A DNA stretch of 64,000 bases from Larix kaempferi (taxonomy: Eukaryota; Streptophyta; Pinopsida; Pinales; Pinaceae): contig BSBM01001662.1 in NCBI GenBank assembly GCA_027924585.1, positions 558,001 through 622,000 on the forward strand, given 5' to 3'. Below, one piece after another: positions 9,562-23,040 of the stretch (position 1 is the stretch's first letter; the number at the start of each line of letters is the position of its first letter). A program made the position numbers and the translations under genes. Under the pieces are notes generated by a model, which searched no databases, had not been told where the DNA came from, and worked only from the letters and a program-made list of their open reading frames with translations.

Positions 9562-12203
9562 TGTAATGCCCCATATTTTGACTAGGCCTGTTTGCGAGTT
9601 AGACCCCTCTCACTTTATTGCTTGTTATCTGTTTGACTCAGCTAGACAAAGTGAACTATATTTTCGGCATAATAGACATGATGATGTGTTGCTACTGTGT
9701 TAATAATGCTACTATATTCATGCGGTTATTAAGTTATGATTATCATGAGATTCTTTTATTTCATAATGACAGAGTATGTTTGATAATCGTCCTAGAGGAA
9801 ATGTGATATATATGATGTGGTAATATGTTGTGATCGATTTAATGATTTTATGTGATGAAATAAATGATGCTAACAATATGGATCAGACAATGATAGAATG
9901 GAAAATATATGTTTTAGCATTTTCATTGATGAAATGTAAAATATATGGTGTTGTACGCGGATGCCATCCTATGATGAGATTGATAGAACTATTATATTCC
10001 ATACACACCTGTGATGTGATAAAATTGTGACGTGAAATAAAATGATGTTGATGATATGGATCAATTGATGATCAAACGGAAATGCTTGTTATAAAATGTG
10101 TATTCTGCGGAATACTAACCTACATGACATGAGGGCTATGGGAAAGCCGAGTACTTGATCTGATATACGGAGAAGAACTTATCCATGCAGTAAACCTTAG
10201 CAACCGAAATTGATGAAACGATGACATGGACCGATAATCTCGAGAGCAGCAGAGTATGATTTGATAAGGGTGTAGGCCCAGTATGTTGAGAGGGATGGAT
10301 GTGTTGCCCACCTTATGTTCCTATGATACCCGAGATCGTGGGAGGGCCGTGCTGAGACACGCTCCCCATGTATGTGTGATGACAATGGTCGGATGCCTGC
10401 TAGGAGAGGATAGGTCCGCTTTCTGTTCAGCCGACGCTATCACTCTCAAGTTCTATGTGGTCAGGTCGTTGAGTTCGACATCCACTTTTATACTAGCAGA
10501 GGAAGGACAGGGAGGTTGAGGCAGTAGGTTAACGATGGGAGGATATGATAGTTAGTACTATTGAGGGTTGGGCATTCATTGACCTGGAGTTAGTGGTAGT
10601 AGGTAGCCTTCCTTGTACCTGATTGATTGAACAAACGTAATCATAAAAGCAATGAAATGGAATCTTAAAGGTTAACTGATAAAATAAACGATGATGTTTT
10701 AGTAATATTGTGATGAATGTGTACTTGTTCGGTTTGCATAAAGTATTATGAATATTAGTTAGCTGATATGCATAGAATATGTATATGACATATGTTTGTA
10801 GTACATGTCTGTCTTGTGCATACGCTGGTCACGCATGCACATTATGCACATGCGCAATAGTATTGGTTTACAACATACTTATCAAGATTTAACCATGTTA
10901 TAAGTATCATAGGTAACTCAATTAAGTATTTACTGAATGACTTAATTAATAAAAGATTGTCAAGTTCTAATGTGTAAAAGAAGCTAATTAGTCTTTGCGT
11001 GTGAACATGGTAATGAACGATTAAAATAAGTGTCAATAATTGCAAGTACCCTTAAGTGAATGTGTCTCCAATATGAAGTATGAAAGTTAAACACTGATAC
11101 TGGGAGAGTGTACTCTATCATTGTTGATTATGATTAATTAAACCATTAAGTGTATTTCATTATTTATACCCAGAAGTACTATGTTGACACTTATCAAATT
11201 AACAAATAAATATTTTAATTATTATTCATGATTACTTTAATCACTATTATTATTAATTTATTATTGTTATTAATGTTATTATTAAATTAATAATAATAGT
11301 GATAATAATAAACCTTTTATTATAAAAGCATAGTGGATTGAATAATTAATAAAACAAATTCTCCATTTGATTAATTATTCAGAATCATTCCAAATAAATT
11401 AAAAGGTTTTGTTTGAATAAATTATTCCACGACTCAAGAAAACTGGGTGATTTAAAAATAATATATATATTCCACCTTTTTACCCTAAAAAAAAAAAAGG
11501 AGATGCATTAATGATTGTACTTCCAAAAAAATACCACGACAGCTAGTGCGGTGGAGTGATAAGGAAGGTTGACTTTATGGAGGAAAGGATTTTCTATAAA
11601 GAGGAGTTTTACAAAGTAGTAAGGGGGATTGTTGTGGGAGAACTGTGAGGATTATTTTGTGAAAAAGGAGGAAATGCTGAGGGGGTTAACTCGAAGCTTT
11701 GAGGAGGTGGGAAACTCAAATGAAAAGACTGAGGAGGGGGTTAACTCAGCAAATGATTACCATGGAAAGGTTCGATGGAAAGCTGCTGTCGGGATTATCG
11801 GTCTGTGGGCTCGGGGGCTAGGAAATCTGTTGATTTCCTAGGGTCAGCAAGATGATAGCTGATCGGCAGGGTGGACACATCATTTTGGGTTGCTAAGGTA
11901 CCATACAGAATTCACCACGTAAGTCTTCTGATCTTACTGCAAATCTACAGGCCCAGGTATTTTACTCAGCTAGCTTGAATAAAAGGTATTTTCTTTTACT
12001 TTCAGATTATGCATGAAATAAGAATAGGGTTAGAATGAAAATCCTTAAGTTTATGTTTATTTAATTTGCACAGACTTATGAACTTTTAGAAACCTGAAAT
12101 ATAGACGGTTGATTCTCTTCTTTTAGAAAGCAAACGAAGAAGAATTTTGGTATTTACACATAAATGTATAAATAGAGACCTAGTGCCTAGCTAGGGCACT
12201 ACA
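9562..12203 (+). repeat. 5' LTR of the LARD-like element (2642 bp)
   Basis: Unusually long LTR, identical in layout to 18856-21500. It contains a perfect 21-bp hairpin (11240-11260 with 11283-11303), an A-run near 11489, and a possible TATA box tctataaag near 11591 ahead of a purine-rich leader. The short ORFs inside it are not supported as genes. Confidence 0.95.
11240..11303. repeat. Perfect 21-bp hairpin in the 5' LTR
   Basis: The arm 11240-11260 (atcactattattattaatt..) is the exact reverse complement of 11283-11303, with a 22-base AT-only loop. It is preserved in the 3' LTR at 20534-20597. Confidence 0.9.
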
Positions 12204-12205
12204 TT

Positions 12206-12217
12206 TGGTATCAGAGC
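12206..12217 (+). promoter_or_regulatory. Primer-binding site of the LARD-like element
   Basis: TGGTATCAGAGC starts two bases after the LTR end at 12203; initiator Met tRNA type and unmutated. Confidence 0.92.
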
Positions 12218-13385
12218 CGAGGCTCAAACCCTGAGACCTTAGGGCCTAACTACACCCGGAATCATAGGGAAATTTACTAGAAAATATAAACAAATCTGAC
12301 GGCTGCAAGAGAAAAAAAAAAGGGAGATAACTTGAAGAGCCTTTTCATGCATTTATAGAGCCTAATAGAAACAGAATTTGAACGATATATATATATAATT
12401 ATTGATGAAACTTGTGAATATTTAACTGTTTAATATTTGGAAGAGAGCCACATTCATAGGCGAATGCCGAGACCTCCTTTCGACGGAGCTTCGTGACCTA
12501 AGGATTCATTATAAAAAAAAAAAAAAGGGAAAGAAAGAAACAATAATTATATTTAGGGCTCAGCCTTGACTTCATTAAACAAACCCTTGTTCAAGGAGAA
12601 ATAACATCCTATGAGCTCTGTGGTAGCACACCACATTAGGGTTCTGGAAGTCGCACCAAACCTGTTATATTACTTGCTGAATAGAAAAAAAAAAACACAT
12701 CTTAATACTTTTAAACATGAAACATGCAAAGGCCAGAAAATGAATACCATATATCTATTGTGACCAATTAGATTTTAATTGTATTGACCTGCATAAAACA
12801 ATGTGAGGTTATACGGTTCACATTCATTTGCATATAATAGACATTTTTATATCTGTTTCAATTCAAAAAAAAAAATCGTAAATATTCAAACAATCATCAA
12901 TATTTTATAATCTTATATTTATATTCATTATCTGACTTTTGAAAATTTTTATTTATATTTTCAATGTAATGGTACATACAAATAATTAATACTTTATTTT
13001 TCGAAATAGATTATTTATATTCAAATAAAAATTTAAACATTTTGAATATGCACATTTCAAATAGATATCTATCCCAAAACTAAAATCCAAACATATTCCT
13101 AATTAATCTTTAAAAATTTTCTTATTTTCCATCTCGCTATATACAACTTATACATTCTCCATATAATGTATAATGGAAAATAATAAATTTAAATGAAAAA
13201 AAAAAGAGAGATCTTTCTATCATAATGTGCATATTACTTATCAAAATCTGATTTCGACCTATATAAACTAATTTAAAAGAGAAGAAAAAATTCAAATATT
13301 TAATGCAGTTCACCCTAATCACAGACATTCCAACCTATTCATCGCTCTCTGTGCACACACGCTTATTCAGGTTCAGCATAGAATG
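12218..13385. other. LARD interior, AT-rich non-coding part
   Basis: No ORF of note. Several A-runs (12310, 12510, 12685, 12868) and AT-rich stretches; nothing else recognised. Confidence 0.6.
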
Positions 13386-15130
13386 TCGGAAACCCTTAGG
13401 TTAAAATCACGACTTTGAAGATGAAATTCCTTGGTGATTCCTTAGCTCGCCGTGATTTTTAGGGTATCCAGCAGCGCACGTGATTTTGGGAATCCGGAAA
13501 AAGATACATATGTAGTCTCTTTCGTGCATTGTACGAACTAAGACTATCTCCATAGCTTGGAAACGAAGCTTGGACTTAACAACAAATTCAGTTTCCAGAA
13601 ATTTGATTTCCATTCACTGAGAACCACCGCGCTCGTTACTGGAAGCAAACCATGGTTTCAATATCAGACCACTTCACATTTTTTTTTTGGGATCAAGAGA
13701 ACCCGTATTGAAGGGAGGGAAAGAGGCCAGCCCTCCCGCTAGGCTAAATCCCGCTTACACTCTATTCCTGTATGCACCAATTGGGATTTCACATCTTGAA
13801 GCATTCTGCTAAGGTAGAAATCCTATTCACTCTCTGTATGGCGCATTGGTTGTCTCGCTCGTCTTCCCAGTTGAGAGAACATATCCCCAGCATTCCATAT
13901 TCCTCTTCCCATCTACCTCAAATTCCAAGTTCAAGGAACTCCACGCATATCACACCCACCCAAGCGCCGAGCCTGGCCAAGTGCCAGCTCTCTTTGTTTT
14001 CTGGGAGAGTCCACAGGTAGTCTGCATTGCACAAAAAAAATGTGTATTAGGCCAAGCCCTAACCCTCCCCATTGAGAGCATTTCCAACAGCCAATGCCAA
14101 GTCGATGGGGGGGGGGGGGCTCACCTTGCTACCCTACCCCAGCAGGAGCAGAGGGCCCAACCCGAACTCAACACCGAAAACTTAGCAAGCAACCAGCTGC
14201 CAGGTCCCTAAGAAGCCCACGCAAACCATTACATCCAAACGCTAAGCCCAAGGGTATTGCTTTAATCTTTCTACGCCCAGATCTCAGCACCGAGAGTCCT
14301 TCCGGCGACCAGTGACCAGGTCCAAGGGACCGGCGCCATATACCAACTCGTCAGGGAGCCGAGCTCGTAACCAAGGGCATCATTAACAAGCCACCGAATG
14401 CCAAATAAAACCCCGTTTCCGGCCATATATAGGGGGTAGGTTGACGCCACGTAAGGCGGTTTCCGCGCTGCCCCTGGAGCGGTTTTCCATACCGCCTTTT
14501 CATATGTGGACTAATAGAAGGTGGACATGTGTGGTGGTGGTATCGTTACCGCGACCGCCTCCCCCGGTTAACGCCCGAGCAGGTTGATGGCGCGGGCTCA
14601 CGTGAGCCGTTGATTCGCTTCCCTTTGCCACGTCACCGATCCTCGTTGAGCCACATCATCCGCTTAGAGGGCCCCATAATTCTCACGTCCGCTATCGTCC
14701 ATGAGCTCCTCCTCGGGCCCCATTGCAATAAAGGTAAAGCGCCCAGCACCGGAGGATTGTCAAGTGACCAAGAGCCGAGCCAAGGGGCTCCACATAACCT
14801 CCACACTCCAAGCGCCCGAAAGAGAGACTACCTCTCCTTGTATTATCACCCAGCACCGAAGGTTCTACCATGAAACCTGGAACCAAGCTAAAGTGCTCCA
14901 TATGGTATCCACACTCGAAGCGTCCTGGACGGGAACCAGGCCCAATGGCGCTACCACCTTGGTGATGCCCGGCCAATCCCGAGCGCTCAGCGACGAGAAG
15001 ACTGCACTTGTTTTCACCTTGGCTATAACTTCAGCTACTGCATGGCGTGGGAAGCCTGGATTTCATCTCTTTACGGTCATAAATAGCGTCCTAATGAATT
15101 TTTGGTCAAAAACGTGCAGGGTTTGAAATT
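13386..15130. other. GC-rich island inside the LARD with degenerate repeats
   Basis: Base composition changes sharply from AT-rich to clearly GC-richer between about 13,600 and 15,130. The segment has a 13-base G run near 14107 and a short inverted pair aaggcggt/accgcctt around 14453-14504. It also has repeated degenerate units: the block cccagcaccg recurs at 14742 and 14849 (period 107), and related ctca-caccg-accag-ccaggtcc blocks lie near 14165 and 14283. Short ORFs occur on both strands, but none shows a known domain. It may be captured host DNA or a separate insertion. Confidence 0.55.
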
Positions 15131-18100
15131 GTTATGTGCCCATTATTGCCGTAGTGTTGTCTGCAAGTCTCTGCAAGCCTAGATACTTTCTGCATTTTTT
15201 TTTTCCATGATTGAAGTCGACGCCAACACTTTTTCCCAAACCGCCACTAACATTATTTTTTTTTTCGTACATTGATATATTGACAAATATTCAAAGTCCG
15301 AAACAACTTTGGCTTTCACGTTATTCTATAACCATGTTTAAAAATATATATATATATATATATATGAATTGAAATATGTATATATGTTTTATCCAATGGA
15401 TGCTGACGTAAATATGTGAGTAGATTTATACAAAAAAAAAAGAAGGGAGAAAAAATAAATAAATAAATAAAAATAAAAAAATATGTATGTATGTGAAATG
15501 TAGGCGAGTATAGCCTAAAGACCCACGTATTATGTGAATCAAGTTTCATGAATTTTATAATATAGGTAGATGGATATGAATCCATTATTTTATGTTATGT
15601 TTAATATAATATTTCCAAATATTACAAATAAAATAAATTTAAAAAAAATAAAAAAATAAAAAATAAATAAATTTTAATCTACTGTTATAAAAGAATAATA
15701 TTTAAATAAAAATTTATAACAAAATTTGATGTTGTAAGTCTTTACGTAAATATGGGGTAATAATAAGCAATGAGGTGATCGAATAGTAATGGAAAAAAAA
15801 AGGGGGTTTCGGCAAATATCATACATAATTATAAGGTGTTAGTGTTATTTTAATTAAATATTAATTAAGTTTCGTATATAATTATATAGTTTATTTAAAG
15901 AGAGTGAATTGAAATATGTGAGCAGGTGGTCCAAATCATTGTATAATTTAATATTGCTCTCCATCAAGGGATGAGATGAGTTGGATGAAATGTGCATATT
16001 CGGAAAGAAGTCAACAACCTAATTTGAAAACAACCTTTGTCGAGACTTCAACGTATAGTCGAAGAGGCGAAACAAACGCATAATCTGAAAGCAAGGAACC
16101 GCTAAAACGAGCATGACAAGCTGAATGCTAAGGCACTAATTTCACTACATGACAAAATCATTAATGAAAACGACCATAGATTCCAACACGTTGATCCTAA
16201 CAAACTGTTCCTTGCCCATAAATATAAATGTAGGTAGTTTAAGTAGCACTGCATTAGGTTTTCCTCGTGAGGTGAAATGACAGGGTAGAAACAAATCCCT
16301 TTATATTTTTTTTATATATTTCTTCTCTAAGTACTACAAGAATGGAAATTTTCATATATCAACTAAGAAGGGAAAAGTTGTGTTTTAATCTAATAATGAA
16401 ATTCCTAGATTGCATTAGTTGCAATGCCATGTAACCTCATCTAGTTCTATTGAATAGGTTTTACATTTTGGGTAATTAACATGTTTCAGGGATATGTGAA
16501 TGTGTGATTTGTTAGGACAACCACATCTACACCTCGCTTGAGTTTAATAAGAGAACCTGGCTAAATAAACATGAAGTGGTGTTTGACCTGCTACCTCCCC
16601 ACAACAAATTACACGACATTAATATGTGTGCGTAGACAACTTAGTACAAGGTACAGACTAAAGTGAAAACTCGTGAACCTCTCATAATTATATTCACGAA
16701 TGAAATTTCCATTAAGAAATAAAGATAAATGTTATATCAAATAAATAAATAAATAATACATTACATATTATTTAGATAAGATAATGGAAGGGAAATAAAT
16801 TTGTTGGATACAAGAATAGGTATCCTTTAGAAGCACACTATGGAAACACCATGTACGTAAACCAGGAGATTGCATATAAAGCCTATTAAAAGACTACTTT
16901 AAAAAGGTATACATGGCAAACTAGGAGAAATGCGGGTAATTACCCTTGCGATGGCAAGGGTGGGAACAAAACTAGCTACGAGATTCTTAAGGAATTGAAG
17001 AAGTAATGGGTTCCCGACAAATGATGTAGGGTTGAAAATGAGAATAATAAATGAACACGATTGCAATTGTATTTGACAAGAAATAACCATGAAAACCTTT
17101 TAAACAACAATAGTTCTCCTAATTTAATAATGCTACGATACTTTTGTTATGATTTATTACCGATAAGTGGAATGACAAGGTGATGTACCTTAAAGATTGC
17201 ATGGAATAAAGAGGCATTCTAGTTCTATTAATTAATTATGATGATGAAGTCCAATTACGTTTAATAATGCCTCGGGTTGTCGAATAAATAAACATTCGTG
17301 TTCCGATATTAAAGAAGGATGGTCACCACTATTAGCGACTAGGGAAATTGTGTTGCTTCCTATTATGTACAGGATCTACAGGTTATACATTTTTATGTAT
17401 AGGGGAGGATCGTCGATAGAAACAAGAGGTGTATTGACCAAACCTAATAAGGTAGTAAATGGAGTAAGGATATGGTAGGAAGCTAACAAATGGGAGATAA
17501 TTGAAAGGCAATAACATTTAACCAATACCCTAACAACCGACATAAATCGAGTACTTGGAAATTATAATAAAACTATGTTTTAGGAGATTTCCAATTTATG
17601 AGAAATGATGAAATTAATTATTGATGAGAATGGGCATCTTTACAAACTGTCAAGAAGGGGAGTAAGATTATATATGTATCTCATGTCTAGTGATAATGAG
17701 TAGTTGTATGAGGCACGCCAAATAGAGGTGGTAAGCCAATATTTAAGGTATGTGTGAGTGGATTCCCCTATTGGAAAACTTAATTAGTAATAAGATATGG
17801 GAGATATCTATGTATTAAAATCGACACCATAAATTTTCTATGTGTAAAGTGCAACTAATCATGTTTCAATATAGTAAGTGGAATGAGATTGAAGGAACTA
17901 GGTATGTGCGAGAAAAGAATAGGGGTTATATGCTGCTAGTCTTGCTTAGGTCAAATTGTCATGATGGAGGGGATATTATTGAGAAACAACTTGGATTTAA
18001 TAACTACAAAATGAGCAAGCAGTAAAATATAAAGGCAGGTAAATTATTGAGGGGCTAATTAAGTTACCATGAATAGATGTGCGTCGAACCCTCAACCGGA

Positions 18101-18855
18101 TTAAGTGAACCAGTAATACAAGTAACTGGGGTAATAATGGAGGCAAATTAGGAACCGATGTGCACCTCCATGAATAAAGTTATGCTGTTTAAACCCCTAA
18201 CAAATACTATCAGTGAACTTAAGCATTTTGGTAAGGTATAGTTACTAAGAACATTCTAATAAATGATACTTCCCCTAATTTAATATTATTACCATACTTA
18301 TGGTTATCAAGGGTGTAGATTGCTTATTAACAATAAGGTAATAAGAATGTTTGACCTTAGGATGATATAACAAGGATCTTCATCTCCTAGGAGAGGTATG
18401 TAGTCGCTTGTTGAATAATTGAGGATTATGAACTCTCGACTCACTTTTTTAAAAAAAAATCGTTGATCATTTCATGTTGAGATTGGATCAATATAAGCTT
18501 TTGTGATGAGTAAACCTCTCCGGATGTTATAATTTGAAGGATGTTACTAAACGGTATGAGATCGGATACTAAGGTAGATAGAACATGATTATAACATTTA
18601 GGAATGCTAGGCATAATATTGAGATCCAACAAAAGGATTAATCTAAATGTTTCTTAATTTATTAGAACACACATCAGGGAGATAAAAGAAGCAGAGCCAT
18701 AATATAATACCGACATATTCGGTCAAGACAAATTTAAGTAAGACCATTATGGCCAACACCCGCTACTCGCAAGAATGAAGAGGTTAGGCATCAAGAATTT
18801 CCCTGCACTATTATGACCATAACTTCGGGACGAAGTTTCCTGAAGGGTGGGTGTA
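15131..18855. other. LARD interior, AT-rich non-coding part to the 3' LTR
   Basis: Simple AT repeats near 15343-15364 and AAAT-type runs near 15455-15480 and 15640-15670. No gag, protease, RT or integrase motif is readable. The last bases (gaagggtgggtgta, 18842-18855) are a polypurine-like tract adjoining the 3' LTR. Confidence 0.65.
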
Positions 18856-21500
18856 TGTAATGCCCCATATTTTGACTAGGCCTATTTGCGAGTTAGACCC
18901 CTCTCACTTTATTGCTTGTTATCTGTTTGACTCAGCTAGACAAAGTGAACTATATTTTCGGCATGATAGACATGATGATGTGTTGCTACTATGTTAATAA
19001 TGCTACTATATTCATGCGGTTATTAAGTTATGATTATCATGAGATTCTTTTATTTCATAATGACAGAGTATGTTTGATAATCGTCCTAGAGGAAATGTGA
19101 TATATATGATGTGGTAATATGTTGTGATCGATTTAATGATTTTATGTGATGAAATAAATGATGCTAACAATATGGATCAGACAATGATAGAATGGAAAAT
19201 ATATGTTTTAGCGTTTTCATTGATGAAATGTAAAATATATGGTGTTGTACGCGGATGCCATCCTATGATGAGATTGATAGAACTGTTATATTCCATACAC
19301 ACCTGTGATGTGATAAAATTGTGACGTGAAATAAAATGATGTTGATGATATGGATCAATTGATGATCAAACGGAAATGCTTGTTATAAAATGTGTATTCT
19401 GCGGAATACTAACCTACAGGACATGAGGGCTATGGGAAAGCCGGGTACTTGATCTGATATACGGAGAAGAACTTATCCATGTAGTAAACCTTAGCAACCG
19501 AAATTGATGAAACGATGACATGGACTGATAATCTCGAGAGCAGCAGAGTATGATTTGATAAGGGCGTAGGCCCAGTATGTTGAGAGGGATGGATGTGTTG
19601 CCCACCCTATGTTCCTATGATACCCGAGATCGTGGGAGGGCAGTGCTGAGACACGCTCCCCATGTATGTGTGATGACGATGGTCGGATGCCTGCTAGGAG
19701 AGGATAGGTCTGCTTTCTGTTCAGCCGACGCTATCACTCTCAAGTTCTATGTGGTCAGGTCGTTGAGTTCGACATCCAATTTTATACTAGCAGAGGAAGG
19801 ACAGGGAGGTTGAGGCAGTAGGTTAACGATGGGAGGATATGATAGTTAGTACTGTTGAGGGTTGGGCATTCATTGACCTGGAGTTAGTGGTAGTAGGTAG
19901 CCTTCCTTGTACCTGATTGATTGAACAAACGTAATCATAAAAGCAATGAAATGGAATCTTAAAGGTTAACTGATAAAATAAACGATGATGTTTTAGTAAT
20001 ATTATGATGAATGTGTACTTGTTCGGTTTGCATAAAGTATTATGAATATTAGTTAGCTGATATGCATAGAATATGTATATGACATATGTTTGTAGTACAT
20101 GTCTGTCTTGTGCATACGCTGGCCACGCATGCACATTATGCACATGCACAATAGTATTGGTTTACAACATACTTATCAAGATTTAACCATGTTATAAGTA
20201 TCATAGGTAACTCAATTAAGTATTTACTGAATGACTTAATTAATAAAAGATTGTCAAGTTCTAATGTGTAAAAGAAGCTAATTAGTCTTTGCGTGTGAAC
20301 ATGGTAATGAACGATTAAAATAAGTGTCAATAATTGCAAGTACCATTAAGTGAATGTGTCTCCAATATGAAGTATGAAAGTTAAACACTGATACTGGGAG
20401 AGTGTACTCTATCATTGTTGATTATGATTAATTAAACCATTAAGTGTATTTCATTATTTATACCCAGAAGTACTATGTTGACACTTATCAAATTAACAAA
20501 TAAATATTTTAATTATTATTCATGATTACTTTAATCACTATTATTATTAATTTATTATTGTTATTAATGTTATTATTAAATTAATAATAATAGTGATAAT
20601 AATAAACCTTTTATTATAAAAGCATAGTGGATTGAATAATTAATAAAACAAATCCTCCATTTGATTAATTATTCAGAATCATTCCAAATAAATTAAAAGG
20701 TTTTGTTTGAATAAATTATTCCACGACTCAAGAAAACTGGGTGATTTAAAAATAATATATATATTCCACCTTTTTACCCTAAAAAAAAAAAAGGAGATGC
20801 ATTAATGATTGTACTTCCAAAAAAAGACCACGACAGCTAGTGCGGTGGAGTGATAAGGAAGGTTGACTTTATGGAGGAAAGGATTTTCTATAAAGAGGAG
20901 TTTTACAAAGTAGTAAGGGGGATTGTTGTGGGAGAACTGTAAGGTTTATTTTGTGAAAAAGGAGGAAATGCCGAGGAGGGGGTTAACTCGAAGCTTTGAG
21001 GAGGTGGGAAACTCAAATGAAAAGACTGAGGAGGGGGTTAACTCAGCAAATGATTACCATGGAAAGGTTCGATGGAAAGCTGCTGTCGGGATTATCGGTC
21101 TGTGGGCTCGGGGGCTAGGAAATCCGTTGATTTCCTAGGGTCAGCAAGATGATAGCTGATCGGCAGGGTGGACACATCATTTTGGGTTGCTAAGGTACCA
21201 TACAGAATTCACCACGTAAGTCTTCTGATCTTACTGCAAATCTACAGGCCTAGGTATTTTACTCAGCTAGCTTGAATAAAAGGTATTTTCTTTTACTTTC
21301 AGATTATGCATGAAATAAGAACAGGGTTAGAATGAAAATCCTTAAGTTTATGTTTATTTAATTTGCACAGACTTATGAACTTTTAGAAACCTGAAATATA
21401 GACGGTTGATTCTCTTCTTTTAGAAAGCAAACGAAGAAGAATTTTGGTATTTACACATAAATGTATAAATAGAGACCCAGTGCCTAGCTAGGGCACTACA
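18856..21500 (+). repeat. 3' LTR of the LARD-like element (2645 bp)
   Basis: Near-identical copy of 9562-12203; the 3-bp length difference is a gag-triplet expansion near 20974. It ends CACTACA followed by the acata duplication. Confidence 0.95.
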
Positions 21501-23040
21501 ACATATGAGATGCGAACATAGAAAGAAAATCCTATCAAAAAAGAAATGACCTTTAAAGCCACTAGAAAGGCTAAAAATGAACATGATGAGGACTCTTGTA
21601 ATGAATCAGATGAAGTAGAGTCAAACTTCGTAAGGAAGATGAAAAGAGGACGTGGTAAGTATAAGAATAAATTGCCTTTCAAATGTTTCATGTGTGGAGG
21701 GATAGGACACATTGCTCCAAAGTGTCCAAACAAGGAAGATGGAGATAGCGGCAACAAGGAAGAAGCTAGCTCCCATGAATGAAATATGGTGTGCACTTGG
21801 GATAGATTTGATAATAGGAATAAAGTTCCAAAACAAAGGAAGAGTTTGTATACTAAGAAAGACAACAATTTATCCGAAGAAAGTGATTTCATCGATAAGC
21901 CAAAAGAGGTACTATTCATGGCCTTTGTAGAATAAGAAAGCAGTGAAGAAAAGGAGAAGAGTTGTTCGTCATTCAAGAAGGACACACAAGTTGCGCAAAG
22001 AAAACCAGGATCACTGGATAATTATTTCTTTAATGGATCCTTCAATACACCTTCAAATCCTGTCATAGAAATTAAATCTGATAGTCAATCTGAAGAAGAA
22101 GAAACTGTAGAGGTTGATTGGGAAGGTGAAATAGTTAGTGCCCTGAATGAATTGAAGAAGTCAAGAAGGAATAGTAAACTCTTACAATACCAACTGTCGA
22201 AGTATGAAGAATAGTTCAAGCAAGCTAAAGAGTTTCAAGAATCTCTTGATAAATAGGTTCGTGAAAAGGTGATGAACTGTGAGAAACAACTAAATTGTGA
22301 AGTAGACAAGATCGAAGTGCTTGAAGAAGAGAAACTTGTATTGGTGACTTATTTGGAAGAATTGGCACAGAAAAATACAATGTTGACAAATCATATTGAA
22401 TTAAAGAATAGAGAGATATCTCGTTTAGAAGACAAGTTGATCAAAATAAAGGGAAATAAACAAGTTCAATATCACATCATGTGTGATAATCTTAATTGTG
22501 CACAATCAGGAAGTGACAAGGCTGGTCTTGAAGATGAAACATTGAACAAATTCAAAAGTAGCACATCAATCCTGAATAATATTATGAATGATCAAAGATC
22601 ACCAGCAAAACAGTCAGGAATTGGCTATGAAAAACCAACTGACATATTCCGTGACAGTAAGCAAGGTCCAAATTGAATGAAATCATTCAGGTATGATAAT
22701 TCCTTAAGTAATTACAATTCTTTTTATTATACTACCAGAAGAAGGATTAATACAATGAAGTGTGCAAGGTGCAATTGCATTGGTAGTATTGCGAAGTATT
22801 GTCAAACTATGAGATGTTATGCTTGTGATGGCTTCAGACATAAAGCTATGTATTATCGAAGAACAATAAATTTCCCGGATGAAAACATGTTTCCCAAAAG
22901 AAATCGCAATACAATGACCAAAAGAGAAGTTACTTAGGCACAATATCAAAATGGAAGTGCGCACATGAAAACATGAGTAACGAAAACTTTTCAAGCTAGT
23001 GGAGAAGAATCTGACAAACCAAGTGTGTCTAAAGAAACAA
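21501..23040 (+). pseudogene. copia-type gag, 3' part: zinc knuckle and coiled-coil extension
   Basis: This continues the frame interrupted at 9561. A perfect CX2CX4HX4C knuckle (CFMCGGIGHIAPKC) is at 21684-21725. A long acidic and Lys-rich region follows, with stops at several points, and a Leu/Glu-rich heptad-like stretch (about 22090-22480) is likely coiled coil. A second, damaged double knuckle lies at 22761-22855 (CARCNCIGSIAKYC, then CYACDGFRHKAMYY, with key His/Cys replaced). A long gag with two knuckle regions and a coiled coil is known from some plant copia elements. No protease, integrase or RT follows. Confidence 0.8.

Larger units (their letters stand above)
9562..21500 (+). mobile_element. 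Large non-coding LTR retrotransposon (LARD-like) nested in copia gag
   Basis: This 11,939-bp insertion has complete LTRs starting TGTAATGCC and ending CACTACA. It has a Met-tRNA primer site at 12206, a polypurine-like end at 18842-18855, and a perfect 5-bp duplication acata at 9557-9561 and 21501-21505. By eye about 30 substitutions separate the 2.64-kb LTRs (about 98.9% identical), so it is much younger than its copia host. The roughly 6.65-kb interior holds no recognisable gag or pol on either strand. It therefore fits a large retrotransposon derivative that moves with enzymes from a relative. The start (tgtaatgcc) and the gacgaagtttcctgaaggg end resemble gypsy-type elements, which is only a hint. 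Confidence 0.93.

Noticed and set aside
9618-10520. Short ORFs inside the 5' LTR, repeated at 18912-19813
   Set aside because: They recur only because the LTR is duplicated; no domain is present.
13557-15126. ORFs of 60-141 residues in the GC-rich island
   Set aside because: Open on both strands because stops are rare in GC-rich DNA; no motif, and overlapping frames disagree.
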